From assembly GCA_035655235.1 (NCBI GenBank), contig DASRUX010000129.1, positions 1 through 28,374 of the forward strand: 28,374 nucleotides of DNA, given 5' to 3'. Position numbers and translations under genes: made by a program. Below, piece after piece: positions 1 through 8,793 of the stretch; within the stretch, counting starts at the first letter, position 1; each line of letters begins with the position of its first letter. The notes beneath the pieces are model-generated. The model was not told the origin of the DNA, did not search any database, and was given only the letters and a program-made list of their open reading frames with translations. The DNA is from JAGTRP01 sp035655235. Its GTDB lineage: Bacteria; Pseudomonadota; Gammaproteobacteria; Burkholderiales; Rhodocyclaceae.

Positions 1-1
1 C

Positions 2-1057
2 GTCCAGGCCGGGGTCACCCGCAAGCAGCTGAACGACGCCCTCAAGGGCACCGGCTACTTCTTCCCCATCGACCCGGGGGCCGACGCCACCCTGGGGGGC
101 ATGGCCGCCACCCGGGCCTCCGGTACCAATGCCGTGCGCTACGGCACCATGCGGGAGAACGTCATGGCCACCACCACGGTCCTGGCCGACGGGCGCATCG
201 TCAAGACCGGCGGCCGGGCAAGGAAGTCCTCCGCCGGCTACGACCTGACCCGGCTCCTGGTGGGCTCGGAAGGGACCCTGGGCATCATCACGGAACTGAC
301 CGTGAAGCTCTACCCCATCCCGGAAGCCATCTCCGCCGCCGTCTGCGCCTTCCCCACCGTGGACGATGCGGTGCAGACCGTGATCCAGACCATCCAGCTC
401 GGCGTGCCGGTAGCCCGCATCGAACTCCTCGACGCCCTGGCTCTCAACGCCATCAACCGCCACAGCAAGACGGAACTGACCGAGTCGCCGACCCTCTTTT
501 TCGAATTCCACGGCAGCCCCGCCGGGGTGGCGGAGCAGGCCAAGACGGTGCAGGCCGTGGCGGCCGAATTCGGCGGTTGGGATTTTGCCTGGTCCACCCG
601 ACCCGAGGACCGCAGCAAGCTCTGGCAGGCCCGCCACGACGCATATTTCGCCTGCCTGCAATTGAAGCCCGGCAGCCGCTGCTTCCCCACCGATGTGTGC
701 GTCCCCATTTCCCGGCTGGCCGAGTGCATCGCCGCCACCAACGAAGACATCGCCCGGGTGAGCATCCCCATCGCCCTGTTCGGCCATGTGGGAGACGGCA
801 ATTTCCACCTGGTGGTGCTGGTGGATACGGACAATGCCAAGGAAATGGAGGAAGCCGCCTGGATCAGCAGCCGGGTGGTGGAGCGGGCCCTCGCCATGGA
901 AGGCACCTGCACCGGTGAACACGGGGTCGGCCTGGGCAAGCGCAAGTACTTGGCCCGGGAGCACGGGGAAGTCGCCCTGGATGTAATGCGTACCTTGAAG
1001 GCCGCCCTCGACCCGAAGAATCTGCTCAACCCCGGGAAGGTCTTGCCGGAACTATAA
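2..1057 (+). CDS. dld: FAD-linked D-lactate dehydrogenase (cytochrome-type), 5' partial
   Basis: The gene is truncated at its 5' end by the window; the open frame runs from base 2 and encodes 351 residues. It shows the end of a PCMH-type FAD-binding domain (PGADATLGGMAATRASGTNA, then the GSEGTLGIITE block) followed by the FAD-oxidase C-terminal domain with GHVGDGNFH and GEHGVGLGKRKYL and the usual LLNPGK ending. These are hallmarks of the D-2-hydroxyacid dehydrogenase family that includes GlcD and the respiratory D-lactate dehydrogenases; the TLGGMAATRASGTNAVRYGT block is most like D-lactate dehydrogenase (cytochrome). Such enzymes oxidise D-lactate to pyruvate and pass electrons to the respiratory chain. 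It could instead act on glycolate or another D-2-hydroxyacid; no GlcE/GlcF partner is visible downstream. The oxidoreductase gene follows after 100 bp on the same strand. Confidence 0.88.
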   Translation, partial: VQAGVTRKQLNDALKGTGYFFPIDPGADATLGGMAATRASGTNAVRYGTMRENVMATTTVLADGRIVKTGGRARKSSAGYDLTRLLVGSEGTLGIITELTVKLYPIPEAISAAVCAFPTVDDAVQTVIQTIQLGVPVARIELLDALALNAINRHSKTELTESPTLFFEFHGSPAGVAEQAKTVQAVAAEFGGWDFAWSTRPEDRSKLWQARHDAYFACLQLKPGSRCFPTDVCVPISRLAECIAATNEDIARVSIPIALFGHVGDGNFHLVVLVDTDNAKEMEEAAWISSRVVERALAMEGTCTGEHGVGLGKRKYLAREHGEVALDVMRTLKAALDPKNLLNPGKVLPEL

Positions 1058-1157
1058 CGGCGTCCTAAAGTCCATCTTGCAGACATCGCCGCCGCTACCC
1101 GCGGCTGCCGATGACAACAAACTGTGCCCACAAGGCGCATACAAGGTGGAGACGACC

Positions 1158-4100
1158 ATGACCAATTTGGCAGAGGGCCTTGGCCCCCTCGCACGTTTCA
1201 CCCTGGAAGACAAATACACCGCCACCTCCGGCCGCGTCTTCCTCACCGGCATCCAGGCCCTCGTCCGGCTGCCCATGCTCCAGCGCCTGCGGGACCAGGC
1301 CGCCGGGCTCAACACCGCAGGATTCGTTTCCGGCTACCGGGGCAGCCCTTTAGGGGGACTCGACCAGGCCCTATGGAAAGCCCGGGACCATCTCTCCCGC
1401 CATAACGTCGTATTCCAGCCCGGCGTGAATGAAGACCTAGCGGCCACCGCCGTCTGGGGCACCCAGCAGCTCGGCCTCTTCCCTGGCGCCAAGTACGACG
1501 GCGTCTTCGGCATGTGGTACGGCAAGGGCCCCGGCGTGGACCGCTGCGGCGATGTCTTCCGCCACGCCAATGCCGCCGGCACTGCCCAGCATGGCGGCGT
1601 CCTGGTCATTGCCGGCGACGACCATGCCGCCAAGTCCTCCACCCTCCCCCATCAGACCGAGCACCTGTTCAAGGCGGTGCTGATGCCGGTGCTTTATCCG
1701 GCCAATGTCCAGGAATACCTGGAATACGGTCTGCACGGCTGGGCCATGAGCCGCTATTCCGGCTGCTGGGTGGCCTTCAAGGCTCTGGCCGATACGGTGG
1801 AGACGGCAGCATCGGTCAATCTCGATCCCGTCGGCCTCGACATCGCCTTGCCCGAGGATTTCGAACTGCCCCCGGACGGCCTCAATATCCGCTGGCCCGA
1901 CCCGCCCCTGGTGCAGGAAGCGCGGCTGCTCAATTACCGCCTCTACGCCGCCCTGGCCTACGCCCGCCGCAACCGCCTCAACCGGGTGGTCATCGACTCC
2001 CCCAATCCGCGCCTCGGCATCATCTGCGCCGGCAAGTCCTACCTGGACGTGCGCCAGGCTTTCGACGAACTAGGCATCGACGAAAGCCTGGCTGCCGAAA
2101 TCGGCATCCGCCTCTACAAGGTGGGCATGGTCTGGCCCCTGGAGGCGGACGGGGTACGCCGCTTCGCCGAGGGTCTGGAAGAAATTCTGGTGGTGGAGGA
2201 AAAGCGCCAGCTCTTGGAATACCAGCTCAAGGAAGAACTCTACAACTGGCGGGAAGACGTACGCCCCCGGGTGATCGGCAAGTTCGACGAGAAAGGGGAA
2301 TGGTCCCTGCCCCACGGCGACTGGCTCCTACCGGCCACCGGAGAACTGCCGGTCGCCACCATCGCCAAGGTCATCGCCCAGCGCATTTCCCGCTTCTTCA
2401 CCTCTCCCACTATCGAAGCCCGGCTCAAGCTCATCCAGTCCAAGCAGCTGGCCGGCATGACGCCCCTGGTCCAGGCCGAGCGAAAGCCCCATTTCTGCTC
2501 CGGCTGCCCCCACAACACCTCGACACGGGTACCCGAAGGCTCTCGGGCGGTGGCCGGCATCGGCTGCCATTACATGGTCACCTGGATGAACCGCAGCACG
2601 GCTGCCTTCACCCACATGGGGGGCGAAGGAGTGCCCTGGGTGGGCCAGGCGCCCTTTACCGAAGAGAAGCACATCTTCGCCAACCTGGGGGACGGCACCT
2701 ACTTCCATTCCGGGCTGCTGGCCATCCGCCAGGCCCTGGCGGCCAAGGTGCCCATCACCTACAAGATTCTCTACAACGATGCCGTGGCCATGACCGGCGG
2801 CCAGCCGGTGGACGGTCAGCTGTCGGTTGCCCAGATCACCCGCCAACTGGCGGCGGAAGGGGTGGAGAAGATGGTGGTGGTCACCGACCATCCCGAGAAA
2901 TATGCCCAGATCAACGACCTGGCCCCCAACGTGCCGGTGCGCCATCGGGACGAACTGGACACAGTGCAGCGGGAGCTGCGGGAGTACCCCGGCGTTTCCG
3001 CCCTCATCTACGACCAGACCTGCGCCACGGAAGCCCGGCGGCGGAAGAAGCGCGGCAAGATGCCGACGGTCGGCACCCGGGTCTTCATCAACGAAGCGGT
3101 GTGCGAGGGCTGCGGCGACTGCTCCACCCAGTCCAACTGCCTGGCGGTGGTGCCGGTGGAGACACCCTTTGGCAGAAAGCGCCAGATCGACCAGTCGGCC
3201 TGCAACCAGGACTTTTCCTGCCTCAAGGGCTTCTGTCCCAGCTTCGTCACCGTGGAAGGCGGCAAGCTACGCCACGGCAAGGCCCTGGATATCTCAGACG
3301 CCAATCTGCCGCCCCTGCCTGAGCCGGTCCTGCCCGCCACCGCCGAGCCGTGGAACCTGCTCATCACCGGCGTGGGCGGCATGGGGGTCATCACCCTGGG
3401 GGCGCTGATCGGCATGGCGGCCCACCTGGACGGCAAGGGCGTCTCCACCCTGGACATGACGGGGCTGGCCCAGAAATTCGGCGCCGTCTTCTCCCATCTG
3501 CGCATCGCCGACCGCCAGGAGGACATCCACGCCGCCCGCATCGCCACCGGCGAGGCTCATGCCGTCCTGGGTGGGGACTTGGTGGTCACGGCCGGCAACG
3601 AAGCCCTCTCCAAAATGCTGGAGGGCCGCACCCGGGCCGTGGTTAGTTGCACCGAAACCCCGACCGCTGACTTCACCCGCAACCCGGACTGGGAATTCCC
3701 CCTGAACCGCATGCAGAAGGCTATCGCCGACACGGTGGGCAGCGGCAACGCCGATTTCCTCGACGCCCAGCACCTGGCCACCCGTCTGATGGGTGATGCT
3801 CTCTACACCAATATGCTGCTCCTCGGCTTCGCCTGGCAGAAGGGGCTGGTGCCGGTTTCCCGCATCGCCCTGGAGCGGGCCATTGAGCTGAACGGCGCGG
3901 CGGTGCAAGCCAACCTGGCAGCCTTTGCCTGGGGACGGCGCATGGCGGCGATGCCGGAGACAGTCCTCGCCTTGGCCGGTATCCGGGAATTACCGGCCGA
4001 GGAAGAAACGCCGACCTTGGACGAACTGATCGCCCGCCACGCCGACCATCTCGCCGCCTACCAGGACGAGAAGCTCGCCGACCGCTACCGCCGCCTGGTC

Positions 4101-4622
4101 GAAGCCGTGCGCGCCATCGGCAACGACGACCTCACCGCTACCGTTGCAGCCAATTACGGCAAGCTCCTGGCCATCAAGGACGAGTACGAGGTCGCCCGGC
4201 TCTACGCCCGGCCCGACTTCATGGAGAGGCTGAAGGAAACCTTCGAAGGGGACCTCCGCCTGCATTTCCACCTCGCCCCTCCGGGGATCACCCGGCCCGG
4301 TCCGGACGGCAGCCCGCGCAAGATCGCCTTCGGCCCCTGGATGCTGACCGCCTTCAGCTGGCTCGCCAAGCTGCGCCACCTGCGGGGCACCTTCCTCGAC
4401 CCCTTCGGACGCAGCGAAGAGCGCCGTTTCGAGCGGCAGCTCATCGCCGACTACGAAGCCGATGTGGCCCTCATCCTGGGGCGCGGCACGATGAATCCCC
4501 AGGCGTCCCGGGCGCTGGCGGCCTGGCCGGAGAAAGTCCGCGGCTTCGGGGTGGTAAAAATGACAAATGCACGCACCGCCCTTGATCAACGGTCAGCCCT
4601 ACGACAGCGGCTCATGGCATAG
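1158..4622 (+). CDS. Fused indolepyruvate (2-oxoacid) ferredoxin oxidoreductase, IorA-IorB type
   Basis: This 1154-residue protein fuses the thiamine-diphosphate-binding alpha part and the gamma part of indolepyruvate ferredoxin oxidoreductase. Visible signatures are the N-terminal SGRVFLTGIQALVRLPMLQR and GYRGSPLGG blocks, FCSGCPHNTST, GIGCHYMVTWM, a cysteine cluster C649-x2-C-x2-C-x5-C with further cysteines just after it, and a C-terminal domain opening with LLITGVGGMGVITLGALIG near residue 735. The family decarboxylates aryl pyruvates to aryl-acetyl-CoA with reduction of ferredoxin. In related bacteria it serves phenylalanine, tyrosine and tryptophan breakdown. The ATG at 1158 is chosen because AAGGTGGAG precedes it at good spacing; the frame is open upstream to a TTG at 1077. 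A hairpin begins at the stop codon. Phenylacetyl-CoA chemistry would fit the CoA ligases in the - strand operon, but no direct link is shown. Confidence 0.9.
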   Translation: MTNLAEGLGPLARFTLEDKYTATSGRVFLTGIQALVRLPMLQRLRDQAAGLNTAGFVSGYRGSPLGGLDQALWKARDHLSRHNVVFQPGVNEDLAATAVWGTQQLGLFPGAKYDGVFGMWYGKGPGVDRCGDVFRHANAAGTAQHGGVLVIAGDDHAAKSSTLPHQTEHLFKAVLMPVLYPANVQEYLEYGLHGWAMSRYSGCWVAFKALADTVETAASVNLDPVGLDIALPEDFELPPDGLNIRWPDPPLVQEARLLNYRLYAALAYARRNRLNRVVIDSPNPRLGIICAGKSYLDVRQAFDELGIDESLAAEIGIRLYKVGMVWPLEADGVRRFAEGLEEILVVEEKRQLLEYQLKEELYNWREDVRPRVIGKFDEKGEWSLPHGDWLLPATGELPVATIAKVIAQRISRFFTSPTIEARLKLIQSKQLAGMTPLVQAERKPHFCSGCPHNTSTRVPEGSRAVAGIGCHYMVTWMNRSTAAFTHMGGEGVPWVGQAPFTEEKHIFANLGDGTYFHSGLLAIRQALAAKVPITYKILYNDAVAMTGGQPVDGQLSVAQITRQLAAEGVEKMVVVTDHPEKYAQINDLAPNVPVRHRDELDTVQRELREYPGVSALIYDQTCATEARRRKKRGKMPTVGTRVFINEAVCEGCGDCSTQSNCLAVVPVETPFGRKRQIDQSACNQDFSCLKGFCPSFVTVEGGKLRHGKALDISDANLPPLPEPVLPATAEPWNLLITGVGGMGVITLGALIGMAAHLDGKGVSTLDMTGLAQKFGAVFSHLRIADRQEDIHAARIATGEAHAVLGGDLVVTAGNEALSKMLEGRTRAVVSCTETPTADFTRNPDWEFPLNRMQKAIADTVGSGNADFLDAQHLATRLMGDALYTNMLLLGFAWQKGLVPVSRIALERAIELNGAAVQANLAAFAWGRRMAAMPETVLALAGIRELPAEEETPTLDELIARHADHLAAYQDEKLADRYRRLVEAVRAIGNDDLTATVAANYGKLLAIKDEYEVARLYARPDFMERLKETFEGDLRLHFHLAPPGITRPGPDGSPRKIAFGPWMLTAFSWLAKLRHLRGTFLDPFGRSEERRFERQLIADYEADVALILGRGTMNPQASRALAAWPEKVRGFGVVKMTNARTALDQRSALRQRLMA

Positions 4623-4646
4623 AATCCGGGTTTTCCACCCGGATTC
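4622..4646 (+). repeat. Perfect 9-bp inverted repeat at the stop of the oxidoreductase gene
   Basis: GAATCCGGG, a 7-base loop, then CCCGGATTC. The stem begins at the last base of the TAG stop and ends 6 bases before the GTG of the next gene. There is no T-tract, so it is not a canonical intrinsic terminator. It may stabilise the upstream mRNA or limit read-through and translation of the methyltransferase gene, which has no obvious Shine-Dalgarno sequence. Confidence 0.5.
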
Positions 4647-4652
4647 CTGCCT

Positions 4653-5402
4653 GTGCCCGCATCGCCCCTCCGCCAGCTCGCCCTCCAGGCGGCGGCCGCC
4701 ATCGTCGTGCTCTCCCTCGCCTGGCCCTATTACGGCATGCGGGCGGAGGCGATGCCCTGGCTGGAAACCGCCCTGGTCATCGGCGGCGTGGCCTTCGTCC
4801 TGGCCAGCGCCACCCGCCAGCCCCTGTGGTGGCGCCTCATGCACGGGGCTTTCATGCCCCTGGCCTGGGCGGTGACCCAGCTCAACATCGACCCGGGCTG
4901 GTTCCTGCTGGCTTTCATCTTGCTGCTTCTGGTTTACCGGGGCGCGGTGACCGAACAGGTTCCCCTCTACCTCACCAACGCTGCCACCGCCGAGCGCCTG
5001 GCCGGCCTGATCGAAAACCGCGCCCCCTTGCGCTTCCTGGACCTGGGCGCCGGGGTCGGCAGCATGGTGAAGCCCTTGGCCCGGCGCTTTCCGGAAGGCC
5101 GTTTCGTCGGCGTCGAGAACGCGCCCCTGACCTGGGCCGCCGGCTGGCTGGGCACCCGCGCCCGGCCCAATATCCAGTGGCGCTGGGGCGACCTGTGGGG
5201 CACCGACCTCAAGGATTTCGACGTGGTCTATGCCTTTCTCTCCCCGGTGCCCATGGCAGCCCTGTGGGACAAGGCCAAGGCGGAAATGAGGCCCGGCAGC
5301 CTCTTCGTCAGCAACAGCTTCCCGGTGCCCGACGTGGCGGCCAGCCGCGTCGTCGAGGTGGATTGCAGCCCGCCCCGCGCCCTTTACTGCTACGACCTCT
5401 GA
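4653..5402 (+). CDS. Membrane-anchored class I SAM-dependent methyltransferase
   Basis: The product has 249 residues. The first ~100 residues hold three hydrophobic segments (about 8-24, 37-52 and 66-94), and the rest is a Rossmann-type methyltransferase fold with motif I FLDLGAGVGSM, an acidic residue at the end of the second strand (FVGVENAP), and a later strand FDVVYAFLSPVP. The substrate cannot be told; the topology puts the catalytic domain next to the membrane. The start is GTG at 4653 and lacks a clear ribosome binding site; the preceding hairpin would cover this region. The histidine kinase gene begins 3 bases after its stop, so the two are probably cotranscribed and perhaps translationally coupled. 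Homologues with this architecture are usually left as class I methyltransferases of unknown substrate. Confidence 0.72.
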   Translation: MPASPLRQLALQAAAAIVVLSLAWPYYGMRAEAMPWLETALVIGGVAFVLASATRQPLWWRLMHGAFMPLAWAVTQLNIDPGWFLLAFILLLLVYRGAVTEQVPLYLTNAATAERLAGLIENRAPLRFLDLGAGVGSMVKPLARRFPEGRFVGVENAPLTWAAGWLGTRARPNIQWRWGDLWGTDLKDFDVVYAFLSPVPMAALWDKAKAEMRPGSLFVSNSFPVPDVAASRVVEVDCSPPRALYCYDL

Positions 5403-5405
5403 CCC

Positions 5406-7508
5406 GTGCTGCCCAGGAAGCCCGACTCCCTCGCCATCATCGTTGCCCTGATCAGTTCGATCTCGGTCCTGGGCGCTTTCATGATCGACATTTTCATGTC
5501 GCGGCAGCGGGACCTGGACGACGGCCGCCAACGGCTCCAGCATTTCAGCCAGATGCTGGCGGAGCACACGGCCCGCTCCTTCGAGGCCATCGATATCCTG
5601 CTGCGGGACACGGCTGCCGACCTAACCAACAACCACCGCGATTGGCGGGACTGGGAAGCCAGCAAGGGCTGGGAATACCTGGCCCAGCGCCACTCCCGCT
5701 CCCTGCCCCAGTTGCGGGACCTGATCCTGTTCGACGAGACGGGCGAGCAGCGTTTCATTTCCACCTATTTTCCGACCCCCCGCATCAACGTCCGCGACCG
5801 TCCCTATTTCGAGGCCTTGGAGAAGGGCGTGGATGCTGCCACCTACGGCCCCTACGTCGGCCGCAATTCCAAGCGCTACACCTACGGCATCGTGCGCCGC
5901 ATCCAGGATGGAGGCGGTAAGCTGGCCGGCGCTGCCTTCGCGGCCATCGAACCGGGCTATTTTCCCGACTTCTGCTGGGGCAACCGGCTTTCCGACGAAT
6001 TCGAGGGGGTCCTCATCAATGCCAAGGGCGTGATCGTGGCCTCCTGCCGGCCCACGGACCTCACCCGCATGGCGTCCATCATCGGCACGGCGGCGGACGA
6101 AACCCTGTACGGCGGAAAACTCAGGGGATCGGTCACCGACAAGGGGGCGAGCGCCATCGGCGGCATCCTCATCTCCATTTCCCCGGTCCCCGGCTACGGC
6201 GACCTGCGGGTGCTCACCGCCATCCCCGAACGGGCCGTCCTGGCCCCCTGGAAGAGCCGTGCCCTGGAATTCAGCGTCTTCGCCACCCTGGTGGTGGCCG
6301 TGCTCCTCTCCGGCAGCTGGCTGGTTCGCCGCCAGGTGCGGGAACTCTCCAGCGTCACCGCCGCCCTGGAAGAGCACCGCAAGCACCTGGAAGAACGCAT
6401 CGAAGGCGCCACCGCCGAACTGGCCGGCCAGAAGTCGGAAGCCGAGCGGGCCAACGCCGCCAAGAGCCGCTTCCTCGCCGCCGCCAGCCACGACCTGCGC
6501 CAGCCCCTCCACGCCCTGTCCCTGTTCGCCGCCGATCTCCAGCGCCAAATCCGTAGCGGCAACACCAAGGACCTGCATCACCTGGCCGAGCAGATCAGCA
6601 CTTCGACCGGCGTCCTGGGCGAGCTCCTCGATTCCCTGCTGGACGTTTCCCGCCTGGACGTGGCGGGGGTTAAGACCGACATCCGCCCCTTCGCCCTGCA
6701 GACCGTCTTCGACCGCCTGGCCGCCTCCTACCGGCGCGGTGCCCAGAGCAAGGACCTGGTGCTGCGTTTCCGCGCCACCGACCTGTCGGTGGAGTCGGAC
6801 ATCACCCTGATCGAGCGGCTCCTTGCCAACCTGGTGTCCAACGCCATCCGCTACACCCCGGACGGCCGCCGCATCCTGGTCGCCGCCCGCCGCCGGGGCC
6901 GCAAGGTGCGTATCGAGGTTCGGGACAACGGCATCGGCATCGCCCCGGAGCACCAGGCGGCCATCTTTGCGGAGTTCTATCAGGTCGGCAATACGGCCCG
7001 GGAACAGAACAAGGGGCTGGGACTGGGGCTGTCCATCGTGGATCGTCTGGCCCGGGCCCTGGACGTACCGGTGGAGCTCCGATCCAAGCCCGGCGAGGGC
7101 ACCACCTTCGCCATCACCCTGCCCCTCGCCCACCCGACGGAGGAGGAAAGGGCAACGGAATCCGGAGAGGCGGCACCCCGGAGCCTTGTGCTCTTCGTCG
7201 GAACCAATCCGGACATCGGCATCGCTGCCAAGCTGGCCCAGGGTTGGGGATTCCAGGCCGCCCATGTGGAGCGGGCCGGAGACTACGACTTCGGGAACGG
7301 TGAAATGCCGGCGATCGCTGTGGTGGAGGCCGCGGAAGCCGCTTCCCTGCGGGAGAAGCTGGCTACCGACTGCTCAGTGGTGACTTTGGGGGATGGAGAC
7401 GAAGCCGGAGCAGCCTCGTCCTACAATCTCGGATTCCCCATCCGCCCGGCCAAGCTCCGGGCGTTGCTGGAACAGCTTCAGAAGACCGGTTCGAAGTCGA
7501 TGCCGTAA
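5406..7508 (+). CDS. Cache-domain sensor histidine kinase with degenerate C-terminal receiver-like domain
   Basis: The product has 700 residues. A transmembrane helix (about 8-30) is followed by a periplasmic region of ~250 residues that looks like a PDC/Cache sensor (RDRPYFEAL, GPYVGRNSKRYTYG), a second transmembrane helix (about 287-307), a coiled-coil linker, and a HisKA domain with the phospho-accepting His362 in SRFLAAASHDLRQPLHALS. The HATPase domain has N-box NLVSNAIRYTPDG, G1 VRDNGIGIAP and G2 GLGLGLSIVDRLA. The last ~110 residues (LVLFVGTNPDIG to FPIRPAKLRALL) resemble a receiver fold but show no clear phospho-acceptor aspartate, so I read them as a pseudo-receiver. The GTG start lies 3 bases after the methyltransferase stop. 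Its 3' end overlaps the response regulator gene by 31 bp in convergent orientation, which suggests that regulator as cognate partner. Confidence 0.87.
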   Translation: MLPRKPDSLAIIVALISSISVLGAFMIDIFMSRQRDLDDGRQRLQHFSQMLAEHTARSFEAIDILLRDTAADLTNNHRDWRDWEASKGWEYLAQRHSRSLPQLRDLILFDETGEQRFISTYFPTPRINVRDRPYFEALEKGVDAATYGPYVGRNSKRYTYGIVRRIQDGGGKLAGAAFAAIEPGYFPDFCWGNRLSDEFEGVLINAKGVIVASCRPTDLTRMASIIGTAADETLYGGKLRGSVTDKGASAIGGILISISPVPGYGDLRVLTAIPERAVLAPWKSRALEFSVFATLVVAVLLSGSWLVRRQVRELSSVTAALEEHRKHLEERIEGATAELAGQKSEAERANAAKSRFLAAASHDLRQPLHALSLFAADLQRQIRSGNTKDLHHLAEQISTSTGVLGELLDSLLDVSRLDVAGVKTDIRPFALQTVFDRLAASYRRGAQSKDLVLRFRATDLSVESDITLIERLLANLVSNAIRYTPDGRRILVAARRRGRKVRIEVRDNGIGIAPEHQAAIFAEFYQVGNTAREQNKGLGLGLSIVDRLARALDVPVELRSKPGEGTTFAITLPLAHPTEEERATESGEAAPRSLVLFVGTNPDIGIAAKLAQGWGFQAAHVERAGDYDFGNGEMPAIAVVEAAEAASLREKLATDCSVVTLGDGDEAGAASSYNLGFPIRPAKLRALLEQLQKTGSKSMP

Positions 7509-8140
7509 CGGCTCGCCGCCACCAGGGCCTGGGTGCGGCTGGTGACGCCCAGGGCCTTGAAGACGGCCGTGGCGTGGATTTTGACGGTCCCTTCGGAAAG
7601 ATCGAGCTGCTCGGCGATTTCCCGGTTGGAGAGGCCCCGCACCATGAGGGCGAGGACCTGGGCCTGGCGGTCGGTGAGGCCGACCTCGGAAGGATGCACC
7701 GAGCCCTTCTGGGGAGGCACCGGCGCCGCATCGTCGATCTTGGCAGGCTGCAGGCTGCCCGGCTTGAAGATGTTGCCGGCCAGGACTTCCCGCACCGCGT
7801 TCAACAACTCGTCGCCGGAAAATGCCTTCGGTATGAAACCGGATGCGCCGTTGTTCAAGACGCGGGTTACGGTAGGCAGGTCGTCAAAAGCGGAAACCAC
7901 CGCCACCGGCAGGGCCGGATAGCGCTGGCGCAAAATGTTCAGTCCGGCAAAGCCGTCGATGCCGGGCAGGGCCAGGTCCAGGAGGACCAGATCGTAATCC
8001 CGCTCGTTGTCGAGGGCCGACAGGGCGGCCTCGAAATCGGCCGTTTCGGTGACTTCTACCCCTTCTTCAAGCTGGCGCAGCAAACGCGCCAAGCCTTCGC
8101 GCACCAAAGCGTGGTCTTCGACCACCAGGAGCTTCAGCAT
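7478..8140 (-). CDS. NarL/FixJ-family response regulator
   Basis: The product has 220 residues. The N-terminal receiver has the acidic pair in VVEDH, phospho-acceptor Asp55 in LVLLDLALPG, and Lys105 in GFIPKAFSG. A linker of about 30 residues leads to a LuxR-type HTH with LTDRQAQVLALMVRGLSNREIAEQLDLSE (in two runs: LTDRQAQVLALM and LSNREIAEQLDL), SEGTVKIHATAVFKALGV and TSRTQALV. It is expected to be phosphorylated by a sensor kinase and to bind DNA as a dimer. The ATG at 8140 is preferred over an upstream GTG at 8152 because GGGAGG lies just before it. Its 3' end overlaps the histidine kinase gene tail to tail. It is divergent from phaM across 110 bp. The target genes are not identifiable from the window. 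Confidence 0.9.
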   Translation of the reverse strand: MLKLLVVEDHALVREGLARLLRQLEEGVEVTETADFEAALSALDNERDYDLVLLDLALPGIDGFAGLNILRQRYPALPVAVVSAFDDLPTVTRVLNNGASGFIPKAFSGDELLNAVREVLAGNIFKPGSLQPAKIDDAAPVPPQKGSVHPSEVGLTDRQAQVLALMVRGLSNREIAEQLDLSEGTVKIHATAVFKALGVTSRTQALVAASRYGIDFEPVF

Positions 8141-8250
8141 ACAACCTCCCACAATTGTTATTCCTTTTCCCGTAATTTAGCATTTCCGGCCGCCCTTGCG
8201 GAAAAGATGGATTAAGATTCCCGTCATAACCGACCCCAGGAGACCCCGCC

Positions 8251-8793
8251 ATGTCCAACGATAATTCCAATGCCAACGACCCCCTCGGCTTCGTCCGCAA
8301 CATGTGGGGCAACATGGGTTTCTCCCTGCCGGGCATGGTCGCCCCCACCTTCGACGTAGACGAACTGGAAAAGCGCATCAAGGACCTGAAGGCGGTGGAA
8401 GGCTGGCTGAAAATGAACCTGTCCATGCTCCAGGCCACCATCCAGGGCCTGGAGATGCAGGTCACCACCATCAATACGGTCAAGACCATGGGCACCATGG
8501 CGGCCAACGCGGCCCAGCACGCCGCCGACAGCATGGCCCGGCCCAGCGAGCCCGCGCCTGCCGCCCCGGAAGCCCCCGAAGCGCCGGCCCCCGGCATCAG
8601 CCCGGAAGCGGCGGGCGCCTTTTCCCAGGCCGCCATGTGGCCGTGGCAACTGATGCAGCAGATGCAGGAACAGCTCCAGCAACAAGCCGATGCCGCCAAG
8701 GCCAAGGCGGAGGAAGCGGCCAAGGCCGCCGAGGAGAAGCCGGCGGCGGCCAAAAAGGCCACCACCCGGCGGACCAAGAAGCCCGCTGCTTAA
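8251..8793 (+). CDS. phaM: PhaM-type polyhydroxyalkanoate granule regulatory protein
   Basis: The product has 180 residues. Its N-terminal half contains DPLGFVRNMWGNMG, LPGMVAPTFDVDELEKRI, LKAVEGWLKMNLSMLQ and TIQGLEMQ, which match the conserved core of PhaM, the PHA-granule-associated protein that activates PHA synthase PhaC1 and links granules to the nucleoid in Ralstonia eutropha. The C-terminal half is Ala/Pro/Gln rich and ends in a Lys/Ala/Arg tail (KKATTRRTKKPAA), like the histone-H1-like DNA-binding tail of PhaM. An AGGAG lies 10 bases before the ATG. It stands alone: no phaC, phaP or phaR gene is next to it. It implies that the host stores PHA. Its last 4 bases overlap the convergent transporter gene. 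Confidence 0.85.
   Translation: MSNDNSNANDPLGFVRNMWGNMGFSLPGMVAPTFDVDELEKRIKDLKAVEGWLKMNLSMLQATIQGLEMQVTTINTVKTMGTMAANAAQHAADSMARPSEPAPAAPEAPEAPAPGISPEAAGAFSQAAMWPWQLMQQMQEQLQQQADAAKAKAEEAAKAAEEKPAAAKKATTRRTKKPAA

Noticed and set aside
1077..1157. Longer N-terminus of the ferredoxin oxidoreductase from a TTG
   Set aside because: No family similarity in the extra 27 residues; the ATG at 1158 has a good ribosome binding site.
8161..8250. Sigma-70 promoter for phaM
   Set aside because: Possible boxes (TTGCGG, TAAGAT) are only 11 bp apart, so no promoter can be called with confidence.
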